Positions 26,449 through 34,296 of a DNA stretch of 64,000 nt are shown here, one piece after another. How positions within the stretch are numbered: position 1 is the first letter of the stretch; each line of letters begins with the position of its first letter. The DNA is from Dyadobacter koreensis (GTDB lineage: Bacteria; Bacteroidota; Bacteroidia; Cytophagales; Spirosomataceae). Location: contig NZ_FNXY01000006.1 in the NCBI RefSeq assembly GCF_900108855.1, positions 496,001 to 560,000 of the forward strand. The letters run 5' to 3'. The position numbers were made by a program, and so were the translations under genes. The notes beneath the pieces were generated by a model that ran no database searches, had not been told where the DNA came from, and saw only the letters and a program-made list of their open reading frames with translations.

Positions 26449-27657
26449 TTAACCCAATACTTCCAAAATAACAGCGCATCCCTCGCGAATTTGTTCTTCC
26501 GTGATAATCAACGGTGGAGCAAGCCGCATGGAATTGTCGCAAAACAGGAACCAGTCAGTGATCACACCTTTTTCGATACACTGATCTATGGTTTGTTTCA
26601 AGGCGTCGAATGATTCCATTTCTGCGGCAAGCATCAATCCTTTTCCACGAACTTCCTTTATCTTCGGATGAACTAAGAGTGACTTAAATAATTCGCCTTT
26701 GGCAATCGCTTTTTCCGGCAACTTTTCTTTTAAAGTAACCCGTAAAGCGGCAAGTGCTGAGGCGGAACTTACCGGATGCCCACCGAATGTAGTGATATGG
26801 CCGAGAATCGGATTGTTTTTAAAAACGCTCATAATTCTCTGAGAAGACATAAAGGCGCCGATCGGCATGCCACCTCCCATTCCTTTTGCGCTCAAAAGGA
26901 TATCGGGATAAATGTCGTATTGTTCAAAAGCCCAAAAGGATCCGGTACGGCCGAAGCCGGTCTGAACTTCGTCCAGAATTAAAAGTGCGCCAACTTCGGA
27001 GCATCTTTTCCGTAACATTTTGATATAATCGGCGGACGGAACCCTAACACCCGATTCTCCGCCAACGATTTCAATAATTACGGCCGCGGTTTTTGAAGTG
27101 ATTTGTAGTAGATCTTCTGGATTTCCGTGGGTGATATTTTTAATTTCAGGAAGTAGCGGGCGGAAGCTTCGTTTGAAATGTTCAGCACCGGAAAGGCTCA
27201 GTGCGCCTTGTGTCGCACCGTGGTATGCGTTAAAACAAGAAATAAATTCGGCGCGACCTGTGAATCTTTTGGCAAGTTTCATGGCGCCTTCCACTGCTTC
27301 CGTTCCGGAATTCGTAAAATAGACGTTGTCAATTTTCCCAAAAGGAGAAGCAATTTCAGGTTCAAAAGAAAGTGTGTCAACAAGTGCTTTCGCCAGCTGA
27401 ACCTGTGTGCTTTGGACAAATTCGCCATAAACAAGCAAATGCATATGCTTATCAAGCTGCTGGTGAATTGCGGCAAGTACTTCCGGGTGACGATGACCAA
27501 CGTTGCTGACACCGATTCCGGAAATTAGATCTAAATATTTTTTTCCATCGGTTCCGTACATGAAAACCCCTTCGGCACGGTCAATTTCAAGAGCAAGCGG
27601 ATAGTCTGAGGTCTGGGCAATATGGTCAAAAAAATGTTGACGGTGCGAAATATGCAT
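26449..27657 (-). CDS. Class III (ornithine/acetylornithine-type) PLP aminotransferase
   Basis: The protein has 402 residues of fold-type I. PLP-site motifs are TNSGTEAVEGAMKLAKR, FNAYHGATQGALS, LILDEVQTGFGRTGSFWAFE and the Schiff-base Lys in LLSAKGMGGGMPIGA, followed by TTFGGHPVSSASAL. Class III enzymes act on omega-amino groups (acetylornithine, ornithine, GABA, lysine, diaminobutyrate). The preference here cannot be read directly. It is downstream of a probable ATP-grasp protein and a glutamine amidotransferase on the same strand, so it may supply or consume an amino-acid building block for that pathway instead of serving arginine synthesis. Confidence 0.9.
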   Translation of the reverse strand: MHISHRQHFFDHIAQTSDYPLALEIDRAEGVFMYGTDGKKYLDLISGIGVSNVGHRHPEVLAAIHQQLDKHMHLLVYGEFVQSTQVQLAKALVDTLSFEPEIASPFGKIDNVYFTNSGTEAVEGAMKLAKRFTGRAEFISCFNAYHGATQGALSLSGAEHFKRSFRPLLPEIKNITHGNPEDLLQITSKTAAVIIEIVGGESGVRVPSADYIKMLRKRCSEVGALLILDEVQTGFGRTGSFWAFEQYDIYPDILLSAKGMGGGMPIGAFMSSQRIMSVFKNNPILGHITTFGGHPVSSASALAALRVTLKEKLPEKAIAKGELFKSLLVHPKIKEVRGKGLMLAAEMESFDALKQTIDQCIEKGVITDWFLFCDNSMRLAPPLIITEEQIREGCAVILEVLG

Positions 27658-27717
27658 TTAAAATATTTTATACTTTTTAAAATTATCTTACTTATCCCAA
27701 AACCGGGTGGAACCTGA

Positions 27718-28911
27718 TTATTTTTCAAAAAAACAAGCGGTTCCACCGACCCAGGTGAAATCCTTATTGAATCGAACTCCAATCATCTCACCACGGCTCA
27801 GTCGACTTAGACTGGTAACCAGTTCAGGTTGAGACGCTCGGTCCGGCCAAATGTACATCATCCTGATTTCGCATTTTACAAGTCCGTCGGGTGCCTGAAT
27901 AACGGGCTCGTAGACAACCTTCTTTTGGAGAATATAATTACTTGGATCTGTTATACTATGAAGAATTTCTCTGGTAACATGTAATTGAACACCGGCTCCT
28001 GCAAACGAGAATAAGGGTTTTAAGACATAATTGTCAAGGTCAGCAGGAAAATTTCCCATATAGTCGGAAACGAATTTGGTTTCAGGAACATATTTACTTT
28101 TCAAAAAAGGTAAAGTAAACTTACTGATCCGAAAAAACCAGTTGGGGTGACCAACCCAGGTAACATCGACCTCATCCGTGAAATGATAGCTTGTTTCCAG
28201 GTCTGGATAGTTTTGAAGGTCGTCAAATATAAGGCGGTTGTAGATTCGTTTCACCTTTATCTTTCGCCCATCCTTTTCATAGAACAAACTTTTTCCCTCT
28301 TTGATCAGTTTGGTGTAACAGACAGCCTTTACGCCCAATAATTTTTCGGTTAAAGCAAAGTCAATTCTGGTTTTTTGCTTTTCCGGAAATATTTCAAGCA
28401 GGATCACTTGCTCGGGATTTTCTTCTCCAATAATAAGATCTCTCAGTTTTCCTACGTAAGCGTTAAGGCTGTCAGCGCCGAAAGTATACTGAAAGTTATC
28501 CTGAATCGAGAAATGAGCTTTAAACTTTTCGGACAAATAACCCTGGTAGGCATAAATGGAAGCAAACCCCTGGAGTTCAATTAATTGAGGAATCAGCCCG
28601 CCATTTTCGTCTTTGCAAACCGCGAAATCAATAGCCAGGAACGAAGAATGTTCATTTTCGCCCGGAACGTTTTGGTCAGCGGGAATCGCCCGTTGTGTCT
28701 TGCCTTTAAAGTCATTTGCAGTAATCGTCGCAATGATTTCTTCACATGCTTCGATAAGATTTTCCTTCAACTTTGCAGGAACGAAAACAGGAGTTTCCGC
28801 AACGCGAAAGTCCAGCTCCCCAGGGTAATCTGACTCGATAGCCTGTAAAAATGCCTGATATTTATTTTCTGTAAAAGATTCGTTGTAAGCCTGGCGCGCT
28901 TCTTTATGCAT
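27718..28911 (-). CDS. Probable circularly permuted ATP-grasp ligase-like protein
   Basis: The protein has 397 residues and no close family I can name. Segments resemble glutathionylspermidine-synthase-type or circularly permuted ATP-grasp proteins. PQLIELQGFASIYAYQ is followed by a Rossmann-like strand VILLEIFPEKQKTRIDF, then KVKRIYNRLIFDDL, the ATP-contacting loop NYVLKPLFSFAGAGVQ, then a VVYEPVIQAPDG strand and KCEIRMMYIW with probable Mg ligands. Such enzymes join a carboxylate to an amine with ATP. It sits between the GATase gene (36-base gap) and the aminotransferase gene (60-base gap), all on the minus strand. This supports a role in amide-bond synthesis, but the reaction is unknown. 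Confidence 0.6.
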   Translation of the reverse strand: MHKEARQAYNESFTENKYQAFLQAIESDYPGELDFRVAETPVFVPAKLKENLIEACEEIIATITANDFKGKTQRAIPADQNVPGENEHSSFLAIDFAVCKDENGGLIPQLIELQGFASIYAYQGYLSEKFKAHFSIQDNFQYTFGADSLNAYVGKLRDLIIGEENPEQVILLEIFPEKQKTRIDFALTEKLLGVKAVCYTKLIKEGKSLFYEKDGRKIKVKRIYNRLIFDDLQNYPDLETSYHFTDEVDVTWVGHPNWFFRISKFTLPFLKSKYVPETKFVSDYMGNFPADLDNYVLKPLFSFAGAGVQLHVTREILHSITDPSNYILQKKVVYEPVIQAPDGLVKCEIRMMYIWPDRASQPELVTSLSRLSRGEMIGVRFNKDFTWVGGTACFFEK

Positions 28912-28947
28912 CTTTTGAGCTGGTTAGTGTGAAGGTGAAGCAGTTCG

Positions 28948-29802
28948 TTACCGAATTTCCTCTGCTGATACTGCTACTGGCATTTTATCCAATGCAATTT
29001 TTAAAAACGTCGGGATGACAGTCGCTTCCGTCATCCGGATCTTATCCGGGTCGTTCAAATGCTCTATCATATCGTTATATTTTGCCTCGCCGTGGTTTGT
29101 AATTATGCTGGTTTTCTTGTCTTCTCTTAAAAAATACCGCAGCATACCTTCGGCGTCAGCTTCCGGATGAAATTGTGTTCCCACAATTTCCTTAGAAAAA
29201 CGAATAGCCATTATGGCGCGTTCAAGACTGACATGCGGCCGGATCTTTTCCAGGCAAAGAATCTTGGCGCCCATGTTGTCTATTACCTGCTGGTCTGGCT
29301 GGATAACCTGGAAATCTCTGGAATCAACAATCCAGAAGGGATCATTCAGGGGATTTAGTAATGGATCTTTTCGGCCACCGGATGTTTTGTGAACCGGAAA
29401 TGTCCCGAAAGAGGTTTTTCTTCTTTTTCCAACCGCACCGATCTGCCAGTGGATACAGGCCATTTGAAAAGAATGGCAAATCAAAAACAGATGTTTTTTT
29501 GTTCGGTTATGCCTGCTTGCATTATATTCAGTTAATGAATCGAGAAAACGGAAAAATTTCCTTTCCCAAGCTTCTCCGGCAGGCGCAGGATTTCCTGGTC
29601 CGCCCGTGGAGATATAGGCATCGAAATTCATTCCAGGAACTTCCAGTTTCTGGCGTACGTCAAAAATTTCGTAGCTGAGATTTAATGATTCTTTTTCACC
29701 AAACTCTGTAATAATTTTCTTAATACAACGCATCCCCTCATTTTCAAAGCCGTTGTACATATCCAGAATAGCAATTCTGAACTGTGTCTTGTCGTTGTTC
29801 AT
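28948..29802 (-). CDS. Class I glutamine amidotransferase-like protein
   Basis: The protein has 284 residues from ATG 29802. The frame extends to a TTG at 29874, but this adds an unlikely 24 residues. The oxyanion loop STGGPG lies at 65-70, the nucleophile is C109 in LFLICHSFQ, and the His/Glu pair is H212/E214 in GTQFHPEADAEGM, so the triad is complete. The nucleophile elbow lacks the usual flanking glycines (GxCxGxQ), which is uncommon. GATase domains free ammonia from glutamine for a partner ligase, or act as gamma-glutamyl hydrolases. The neighbouring ATP-grasp and GCS2 ligase genes suggest it belongs to the same pathway. Confidence 0.82.
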   Translation of the reverse strand: MNNDKTQFRIAILDMYNGFENEGMRCIKKIITEFGEKESLNLSYEIFDVRQKLEVPGMNFDAYISTGGPGNPAPAGEAWERKFFRFLDSLTEYNASRHNRTKKHLFLICHSFQMACIHWQIGAVGKRRKTSFGTFPVHKTSGGRKDPLLNPLNDPFWIVDSRDFQVIQPDQQVIDNMGAKILCLEKIRPHVSLERAIMAIRFSKEIVGTQFHPEADAEGMLRYFLREDKKTSIITNHGEAKYNDMIEHLNDPDKIRMTEATVIPTFLKIALDKMPVAVSAEEIR

Positions 29803-29897
29803 TTTGTTTTTTGGGCCCAAAAATCTGATAAAATAACCTTGGCATTCCCTGTGTTTACATAAAATAAAACGCAAATTTCCGTATTTGATTCAATAAA

Positions 29898-29939
29898 AAG
29901 AAGAATTCTCTTCGCACAGGCAAGAAAAGAATTCTTCTT
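29898..29939 (-). terminator. Hairpin between the carboxylate-amine ligase and GATase genes
   Basis: AAGAAGAATTCT (29898-29909) pairs perfectly with AGAATTCTTCTT (29928-29939) over an 18-base loop. On the minus strand it is followed by a T-rich tail. It may end the ligase transcript or act as a partial terminator or processing site within a longer operon. Confidence 0.5.
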
Positions 29940-29967
29940 AGTTACAGAAAAATCGAAGATCCGGTTC

Positions 29968-31068
29968 TTAAATAATTCCGATTTTCGTCTCGGAAACAAT
30001 GTAGTCGACTACCGCTTTCAGGTCATTGGTTTGCTCAAAAACTGCCAGCTGTCTGTCTGCTCCTGTGCCCATTTCCAGGATCTGGTGAATATATTCTATT
30101 TCTTGACGACTTCCGAGTTCATCTACGACGTCGTCAATAAATTCGAGCAGCTCAACCACGAGCAGCTTGTATTCAACTTCTTCCTGTTTTCCGAAATCAA
30201 TCAATTTCCCCTGTATGCCGTAACGGGCAGCCCGCCATTTATTTTCGTTGATCAGCATGCGGTGATATGGGCGAAAACTTAAATTCATACGATGAAGTTT
30301 GTGAATTTTTGCCACGAGAGCCTGCATGATTGCGGCCAGGCAAATCGTCTCATCCGTGCGCATGGGCACATCACACATCCTGAACTCGATCGTATTAAAA
30401 AATGGATGAAGCCTGATGTCCCACCAGATCTTTTTCCCGTTATCGATACATTTAGTTTTAACCAGCAGGTTGACATATTCGTCGTACTCGGCCGCGCTTG
30501 AAAAATAGTCAGGAATACCAGTTCTGGGAAATTTATCAAAAACTTTTGAGCGATAGGATTTAAAACCGGTGTTACGACCGCACCAGAAAGGTGAATTAGT
30601 AGAAAGTGCGTAAATGTGCGGTAAAAAATAACGGACCGCATTCATTATCTCAATACCTTCATTCCGGTTTTCTATTCCCACATGGACATGCAGACCAAAA
30701 ATTAAATTGCCACGCGCAACATCCCGCATCTCGTCGATAATTTCGTCATATCTGGGATCGGGCGTGATCAATTGTTCGACCCAATCGGCGAAAGGATGTG
30801 TTCCGGCTGCCGCAACCTGCAAATTCTGCTTCGCTGCAAGATCCAGTATCATCTTTCGCAGGTAGGTAACTTCCTCTCTTGCTTCCTGGATATTATGACA
30901 AATGTTAGTACCAACTTCCACCACCGCCTGGTGCATTTCAGCTTTTACCCGCTCTTTCAGCGTTATTTTCCCGTCCTCAACCAATTTGGACATGTGGGAA
31001 CGCAGATTTCTTGTATCAGGATCGATTGTTTGAAATTCTTCTTCAATACCGAGTGTGAAAGTCGCCAT
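29968..31068 (-). CDS. Carboxylate-amine ligase, YbdK/GCS2 family
   Basis: The protein has 366 residues. The N-terminal FTLGIEEEFQ supplies metal-binding glutamates of the glutamate-cysteine ligase type 2 fold. Further motifs are KAEMHQAVVEVGT, GLHVHVG, RTGIPDYF and the late RLHPFFNTIEFRMCDVPM. YbdK proteins show weak gamma-glutamylcysteine ligase activity, and many members are thought to ligate other carboxylates and amines. It lies 30 bases after the ATP-grasp gene on the same strand. No glutathione synthetase (gshB) of normal type is near, but the adjacent ATP-grasp could take that role. A classical glutathione pathway is therefore possible though not the best fit, given the extra enzymes. 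Confidence 0.9.
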   Translation of the reverse strand: MATFTLGIEEEFQTIDPDTRNLRSHMSKLVEDGKITLKERVKAEMHQAVVEVGTNICHNIQEAREEVTYLRKMILDLAAKQNLQVAAAGTHPFADWVEQLITPDPRYDEIIDEMRDVARGNLIFGLHVHVGIENRNEGIEIMNAVRYFLPHIYALSTNSPFWCGRNTGFKSYRSKVFDKFPRTGIPDYFSSAAEYDEYVNLLVKTKCIDNGKKIWWDIRLHPFFNTIEFRMCDVPMRTDETICLAAIMQALVAKIHKLHRMNLSFRPYHRMLINENKWRAARYGIQGKLIDFGKQEEVEYKLLVVELLEFIDDVVDELGSRQEIEYIHQILEMGTGADRQLAVFEQTNDLKAVVDYIVSETKIGII

Positions 31069-31098
31069 ACAATGGAGCTTGGGTTAAAATTGTTAGCC

Positions 31099-32424
31099 TT
31101 ATTTTTTCTTCGGTGCCTTTGTGCCTGCTTTCTTTGCCGACTCCGGCGCCGGAGTTTTAGGTGTACCCGCTTTTTTTGCGGGAGCAGGGGCAATAGCTTT
31201 TGTTTCAGCCGCTTTTTTGGCCGGTGCTTTTTCTTTGGCTTTCACGGGAGCAGGCGCTATTGGCTTAGGCTCCTCCTTTTTCTCTGCCGAAGGTTTTTTT
31301 GGTATATCCTCAAAGGGAACCGGTGCTGGTGCTCCAGCTTTTGTAGTAGCAGCTGGTTTTTTCGTTTCCGTGGCTGGCGCTTTAGCCGGTGCAGCTTTTT
31401 TAGGCGCTGCTTTTTTAAGTTCAACTGGTTCGGCGACCTGAATTTCAGCCGACGGTTTCGGAGCGCTCGCGACAACAGAAACAGAATCTTTGACAAAGGT
31501 TCCCCACGTAAGATTCGTCTGACCTGGCTTATGCTGTTTTGCTCTCTCGATGGCCATATTGGCAGCAGCTTCTACAACCCATTCAAAATTATCTGCACCT
31601 ACCGAATTTACATCCGCATCCGGCGCAGGATTACAGAAATCGATAGCAATTGGAATTCCATCGCGAACGGCGAATTCTACGGTATTGAAATCGTATCCCA
31701 GTGCGATATTAAGTTTTAGCGTATAATCTTTTACAGTCGCAAGAAGTTTTTCAGCTTCCTCGCCCTGCGCTTTAATTTCCGACGCATAACGAAGGTGGTG
31801 CGGATTTCTTGGTTCATAAGGCATAATCAAAACATCCTTTTGACCGATGCAATAACACCTGAAATAATCTGTAAACTGAATTTCCTCTTGCAGCATCATG
31901 ATCAGCTGGCCAGTTTCCTCATGTTTTCTCCACATATCGTGCGGATCATTTACCTGGTAAACACTTTTCCAGCCGCCACCGTCGTGCGGTTTCATATAGG
32001 CAGGAAAGCCGATATATCTAAACATTTCCTCCCAGGCCAGTGGAAAAGCGAGGTTTCGAAAGGAGGTTTCGGAAGTATCTGTCGGACGCTCCTTTGAAGG
32101 GATAAGAACTGTCTTTGGAACAGGAACACCGATTTTTTCTGCAAGTGCGTTATTGAAAAATTTCTCGTCTGCGCTCCACCAGAATGGATTGTTTATTACG
32201 GCTGTTCCGCTAAGTGCAGCATTTTTAAGATATGCTCTGTAAAACGGAACGTCCTGAGATATTCTGTCAATAATTACTGCATATTCTGTCGGATCTGCCT
32301 GAACAACTTTTTCTATGGTAACGGCTTCTGCAACAATTCCTTTTTCACCTTTGCTGTTTACACGATCTATAAATGCTTGTGGAAAAGTATTTTCCATTCC
32401 GTAAAGTATGCCTATCTTTTTCAT
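31099..32424 (-). CDS. ATP-grasp ligase with histone-H1-like Ala/Lys/Pro-rich C-terminal tail
   Basis: The protein has 441 residues from ATG 32424. A TTG two codons earlier opens the same frame. Residues ~1-110 form a pre-ATP-grasp domain (KKIGILYGMENTFPQ). The ATP-grasp proper has YMKPHDGGGWKSVYQ (Lys on ATP, glycine-rich loop) and Mg ligands E250 in NTVEFAV and D262/N265 in IAIDFCNPAPDADVNS, as in RimK/D-Ala-D-Ala ligase/glutathione synthetase relatives. From about residue 320 the protein becomes a ~120-residue low-complexity, strongly basic tail of AAPKK, APAPV and AKKAG units ending KAPKKK. This is unlike other ATP-grasp enzymes and recalls H1-like nucleoid proteins. It is cotranscribed with the esterase upstream and the GCS2 ligase downstream. 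Confidence 0.88.
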   Translation of the reverse strand: MKKIGILYGMENTFPQAFIDRVNSKGEKGIVAEAVTIEKVVQADPTEYAVIIDRISQDVPFYRAYLKNAALSGTAVINNPFWWSADEKFFNNALAEKIGVPVPKTVLIPSKERPTDTSETSFRNLAFPLAWEEMFRYIGFPAYMKPHDGGGWKSVYQVNDPHDMWRKHEETGQLIMMLQEEIQFTDYFRCYCIGQKDVLIMPYEPRNPHHLRYASEIKAQGEEAEKLLATVKDYTLKLNIALGYDFNTVEFAVRDGIPIAIDFCNPAPDADVNSVGADNFEWVVEAAANMAIERAKQHKPGQTNLTWGTFVKDSVSVVASAPKPSAEIQVAEPVELKKAAPKKAAPAKAPATETKKPAATTKAGAPAPVPFEDIPKKPSAEKKEEPKPIAPAPVKAKEKAPAKKAAETKAIAPAPAKKAGTPKTPAPESAKKAGTKAPKKK

Positions 32425-32463
32425 GATCAATTGATTGTTAATGAATTTGTTTACAGGTTGTTA

Positions 32464-33171
32464 CTACATCATTTTACTCAAATATTCGGGGAACATTCTA
32501 TTCCAAAGCGGCCAGTCATGTTTTTCCCAACCCCTGATGTCGAGCCAGTGATCAATCCCTTTGGTATTGAGAATATCGGACATCTTTATATTGCTGTTCA
32601 GGCAAATATCCCATTCAGAGGTCCCCAAGATAATTTTCATGTGATTAAATCGCCAGCTTTGTTCATTCGGCATAAAATCTACCGGGTTGCTGAAATAGAC
32701 ATTATCATCATAAAATCCATCCATAAAGCTTCTGACATCGAAAGCGCCGCTCATGCTGACAAGATATGCAACCGCCGATGGATGCCTGAATGCAAAATTT
32801 GCTGAATGGAATCCGCCGAAACTGCAACCAGCGACGCCGATTCTATCAACGTTACACTCATGCCTGATGTATGGGACGAGCTCCTGGTCCAGGAATTTGT
32901 CATACTGGATATGGTTCAGAACCCGTGCCTCGGGGTTGAGATGTTTGGCATACCAGGAGTCTGCGTCCATAGAATCTATACAGTAGATTTTGTATTTGCC
33001 GGATTCAACCAGTCCGCGGACCGACTCAATCAGTCCCATGTCCTTCGCCTGATAATACCGGCCAAGCGTAGTGGGGAAAAGTAGGATCGGATAGCCCCAG
33101 TTTCCAAAAACCAACATGTCGATATCACGACCGAGGTGGTGCGAATAGTACTTTATGTGCTTCTCCTCCAA
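32464..33171 (-). CDS. Alpha/beta-hydrolase esterase (COG4947-like)
   Basis: The protein has 235 residues without a signal peptide. The nucleophile elbow GCSFGG places Ser at S117, a late His lies at H218 (WEKHDWPLW), and the oxyanion region is PTTLGRYY. Family members are putative esterases related to the D-type/enterochelin esterases. The start codon appears to be TTG at 33171, because no ATG occurs before residue 19 and homologous proteins start near here. GGAGG directly follows it. The gene opens a minus-strand run with the ATP-grasp and GCS2 ligases, 39 bases apart, so it may hydrolyse a precursor or the product of that pathway. Confidence 0.83.
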   Translation of the reverse strand: MEEKHIKYYSHHLGRDIDMLVFGNWGYPILLFPTTLGRYYQAKDMGLIESVRGLVESGKYKIYCIDSMDADSWYAKHLNPEARVLNHIQYDKFLDQELVPYIRHECNVDRIGVAGCSFGGFHSANFAFRHPSAVAYLVSMSGAFDVRSFMDGFYDDNVYFSNPVDFMPNEQSWRFNHMKIILGTSEWDICLNSNIKMSDILNTKGIDHWLDIRGWEKHDWPLWNRMFPEYLSKMM

Positions 33172-33426
33172 TATGATCTGTTTTTAGTTGTTTCTGAAAT
33201 ATACGAAACAAATTATAACAAGCAAATTATAGTGAAAAGAGGTTTTTGACATAACTGGAATGTGTTTTTTGAGTTTTCTTTTAATAGTTATAAAACGAAG
33301 ACATTGATTTTTGATCTCATTTTGTATGAAAAAACTGAGGTATGTTAAAATTATTTCCTCCGTTGATCAGAGTGTTAAAAATCACTGAATTTCGTCGATT
33401 TTTATAAGATTCACATTTACATTATC

Positions 33427-34260
33427 TTGCAGTTTTATTTTGATATAATTGTTTTGCTTTCATCCGATCCTCAACTTTTGTCCATCGAACAAAGTATTTC
33501 TTCTTTGTTTCTTCTCCGGGAAGTTCATGTTTCTGTCAGGTTGCCGCTGCATTATAATGACGCCGGTATTTATCCGTTGTTACTGATCAACGACGGGCAG
33601 GATTTTGAACGATTAAACCTGAATACGATCCTGACTGACTTACAAAAAGAGGGAATTATTGATCCGGTAATTGTTGTCGGGATTCATGCCGGCGCCGATC
33701 GCTTGCAGGAATACGGGACAGCGTACAAACCGGATTATGCAAACCGGGGGAGCAAAGCCGGAAATACCACCGATTTTATCCTGAAAGAATTACTTCCCTT
33801 TCTGGAGAAACATTATGCTTTTGACAATGCTGACATTTCATATGCCGGTTTTTCGCTCGGCGGATTGATGGCTCTGGATATCGCCTGGAATCACGATGCA
33901 ATTTTTTCAAAAACAGGTATTTTCTCTGGTGCACTTTGGTGGAGGCAAAAGGCTCTCGACGCGGGCTATCGCGATGCAGATAGAATTATGCATGAGCAAA
34001 TCCGTAATTTCCCGATCAAGCCCAGTTTGAAGTTTTGGTTTCAGACGGGTACCAATGACGAAACGGACGATCGTGATCAGGATGGGATTATTGATTCAAT
34101 TCAGGATACTTTGGAATGTATCGCTGAATTGGAGTATAAAGGATATAAGTGGGGGACGGATATTGCTTATTGTGAAATAGCGGGAGGAGAGCATAATCCG
34201 GAAACCTGGTCGGTAGCGATGCCGGAATTTTTGAAATGGGCTTTCGGTAAGAACAAATAA
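33427..34260 (+). CDS. Alpha/beta-hydrolase, enterochelin-esterase-like
   Basis: The protein has about 277 residues. The LREVHVSVRLPLHYND segment followed by YPLLLINDGQDFE is the usual start of the esterase fold in this group. The nucleophile is S143 in GFSLGG and the catalytic His is H256 in GGEHNPETW. There is no ATG at the beginning: TTG at 33427 or TTG at 33478 are the candidates, and the first internal ATG is too late. The protein is divergent from the COG4947-like esterase gene 255 bases away. Having two esterases back to back at the edge of a ligase cluster suggests a shared control region. Confidence 0.78.
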   Translation: MQFYFDIIVLLSSDPQLLSIEQSISSLFLLREVHVSVRLPLHYNDAGIYPLLLINDGQDFERLNLNTILTDLQKEGIIDPVIVVGIHAGADRLQEYGTAYKPDYANRGSKAGNTTDFILKELLPFLEKHYAFDNADISYAGFSLGGLMALDIAWNHDAIFSKTGIFSGALWWRQKALDAGYRDADRIMHEQIRNFPIKPSLKFWFQTGTNDETDDRDQDGIIDSIQDTLECIAELEYKGYKWGTDIAYCEIAGGEHNPETWSVAMPEFLKWAFGKNK

Positions 34261-34264
34261 TGAT

Positions 34265-34291
34265 AAGTGAAAGGAGAAACTCCCCTCACTC
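34265..34291. terminator. Weak hairpin between convergent esterase and acyl-CoA reductase genes
   Basis: AGTGA (34266-34270), GGAG, AAA, CTCC and TCACT (34286-34290) form a stem with a 2x2 internal mismatch in a 36-base convergent gap. Confidence 0.4.
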
Positions 34292-34296
34292 ATTTG

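Noticed and set aside
26449..31068. Classical glutathione or arginine biosynthesis as full explanation for the ligase cluster
   Set aside because: Either would leave the GATase, the second ATP-grasp-like protein and the esterases unexplained, and no arg genes are near the aminotransferase. Glutathione synthesis remains possible for a part of the set.
31121..31441. Ala/Gly/Phe-rich 106-codon plus-strand ORF resembling a hydrophobic repeat protein
   Set aside because: It is another antisense reading of the same tail-coding repeats, with no upstream promoter.
30772..31719. 315-codon plus-strand ORF rich in Arg, Cys and Phe
   Set aside because: It lies antisense to the YbdK-type ligase and to the low-complexity Ala/Lys/Pro tail of the ATP-grasp gene. 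Its composition (CRRRSF, RFRGWRFSRC) is what the complement of GCC/AAA/CCG codons produces, and no domain is recognisable.
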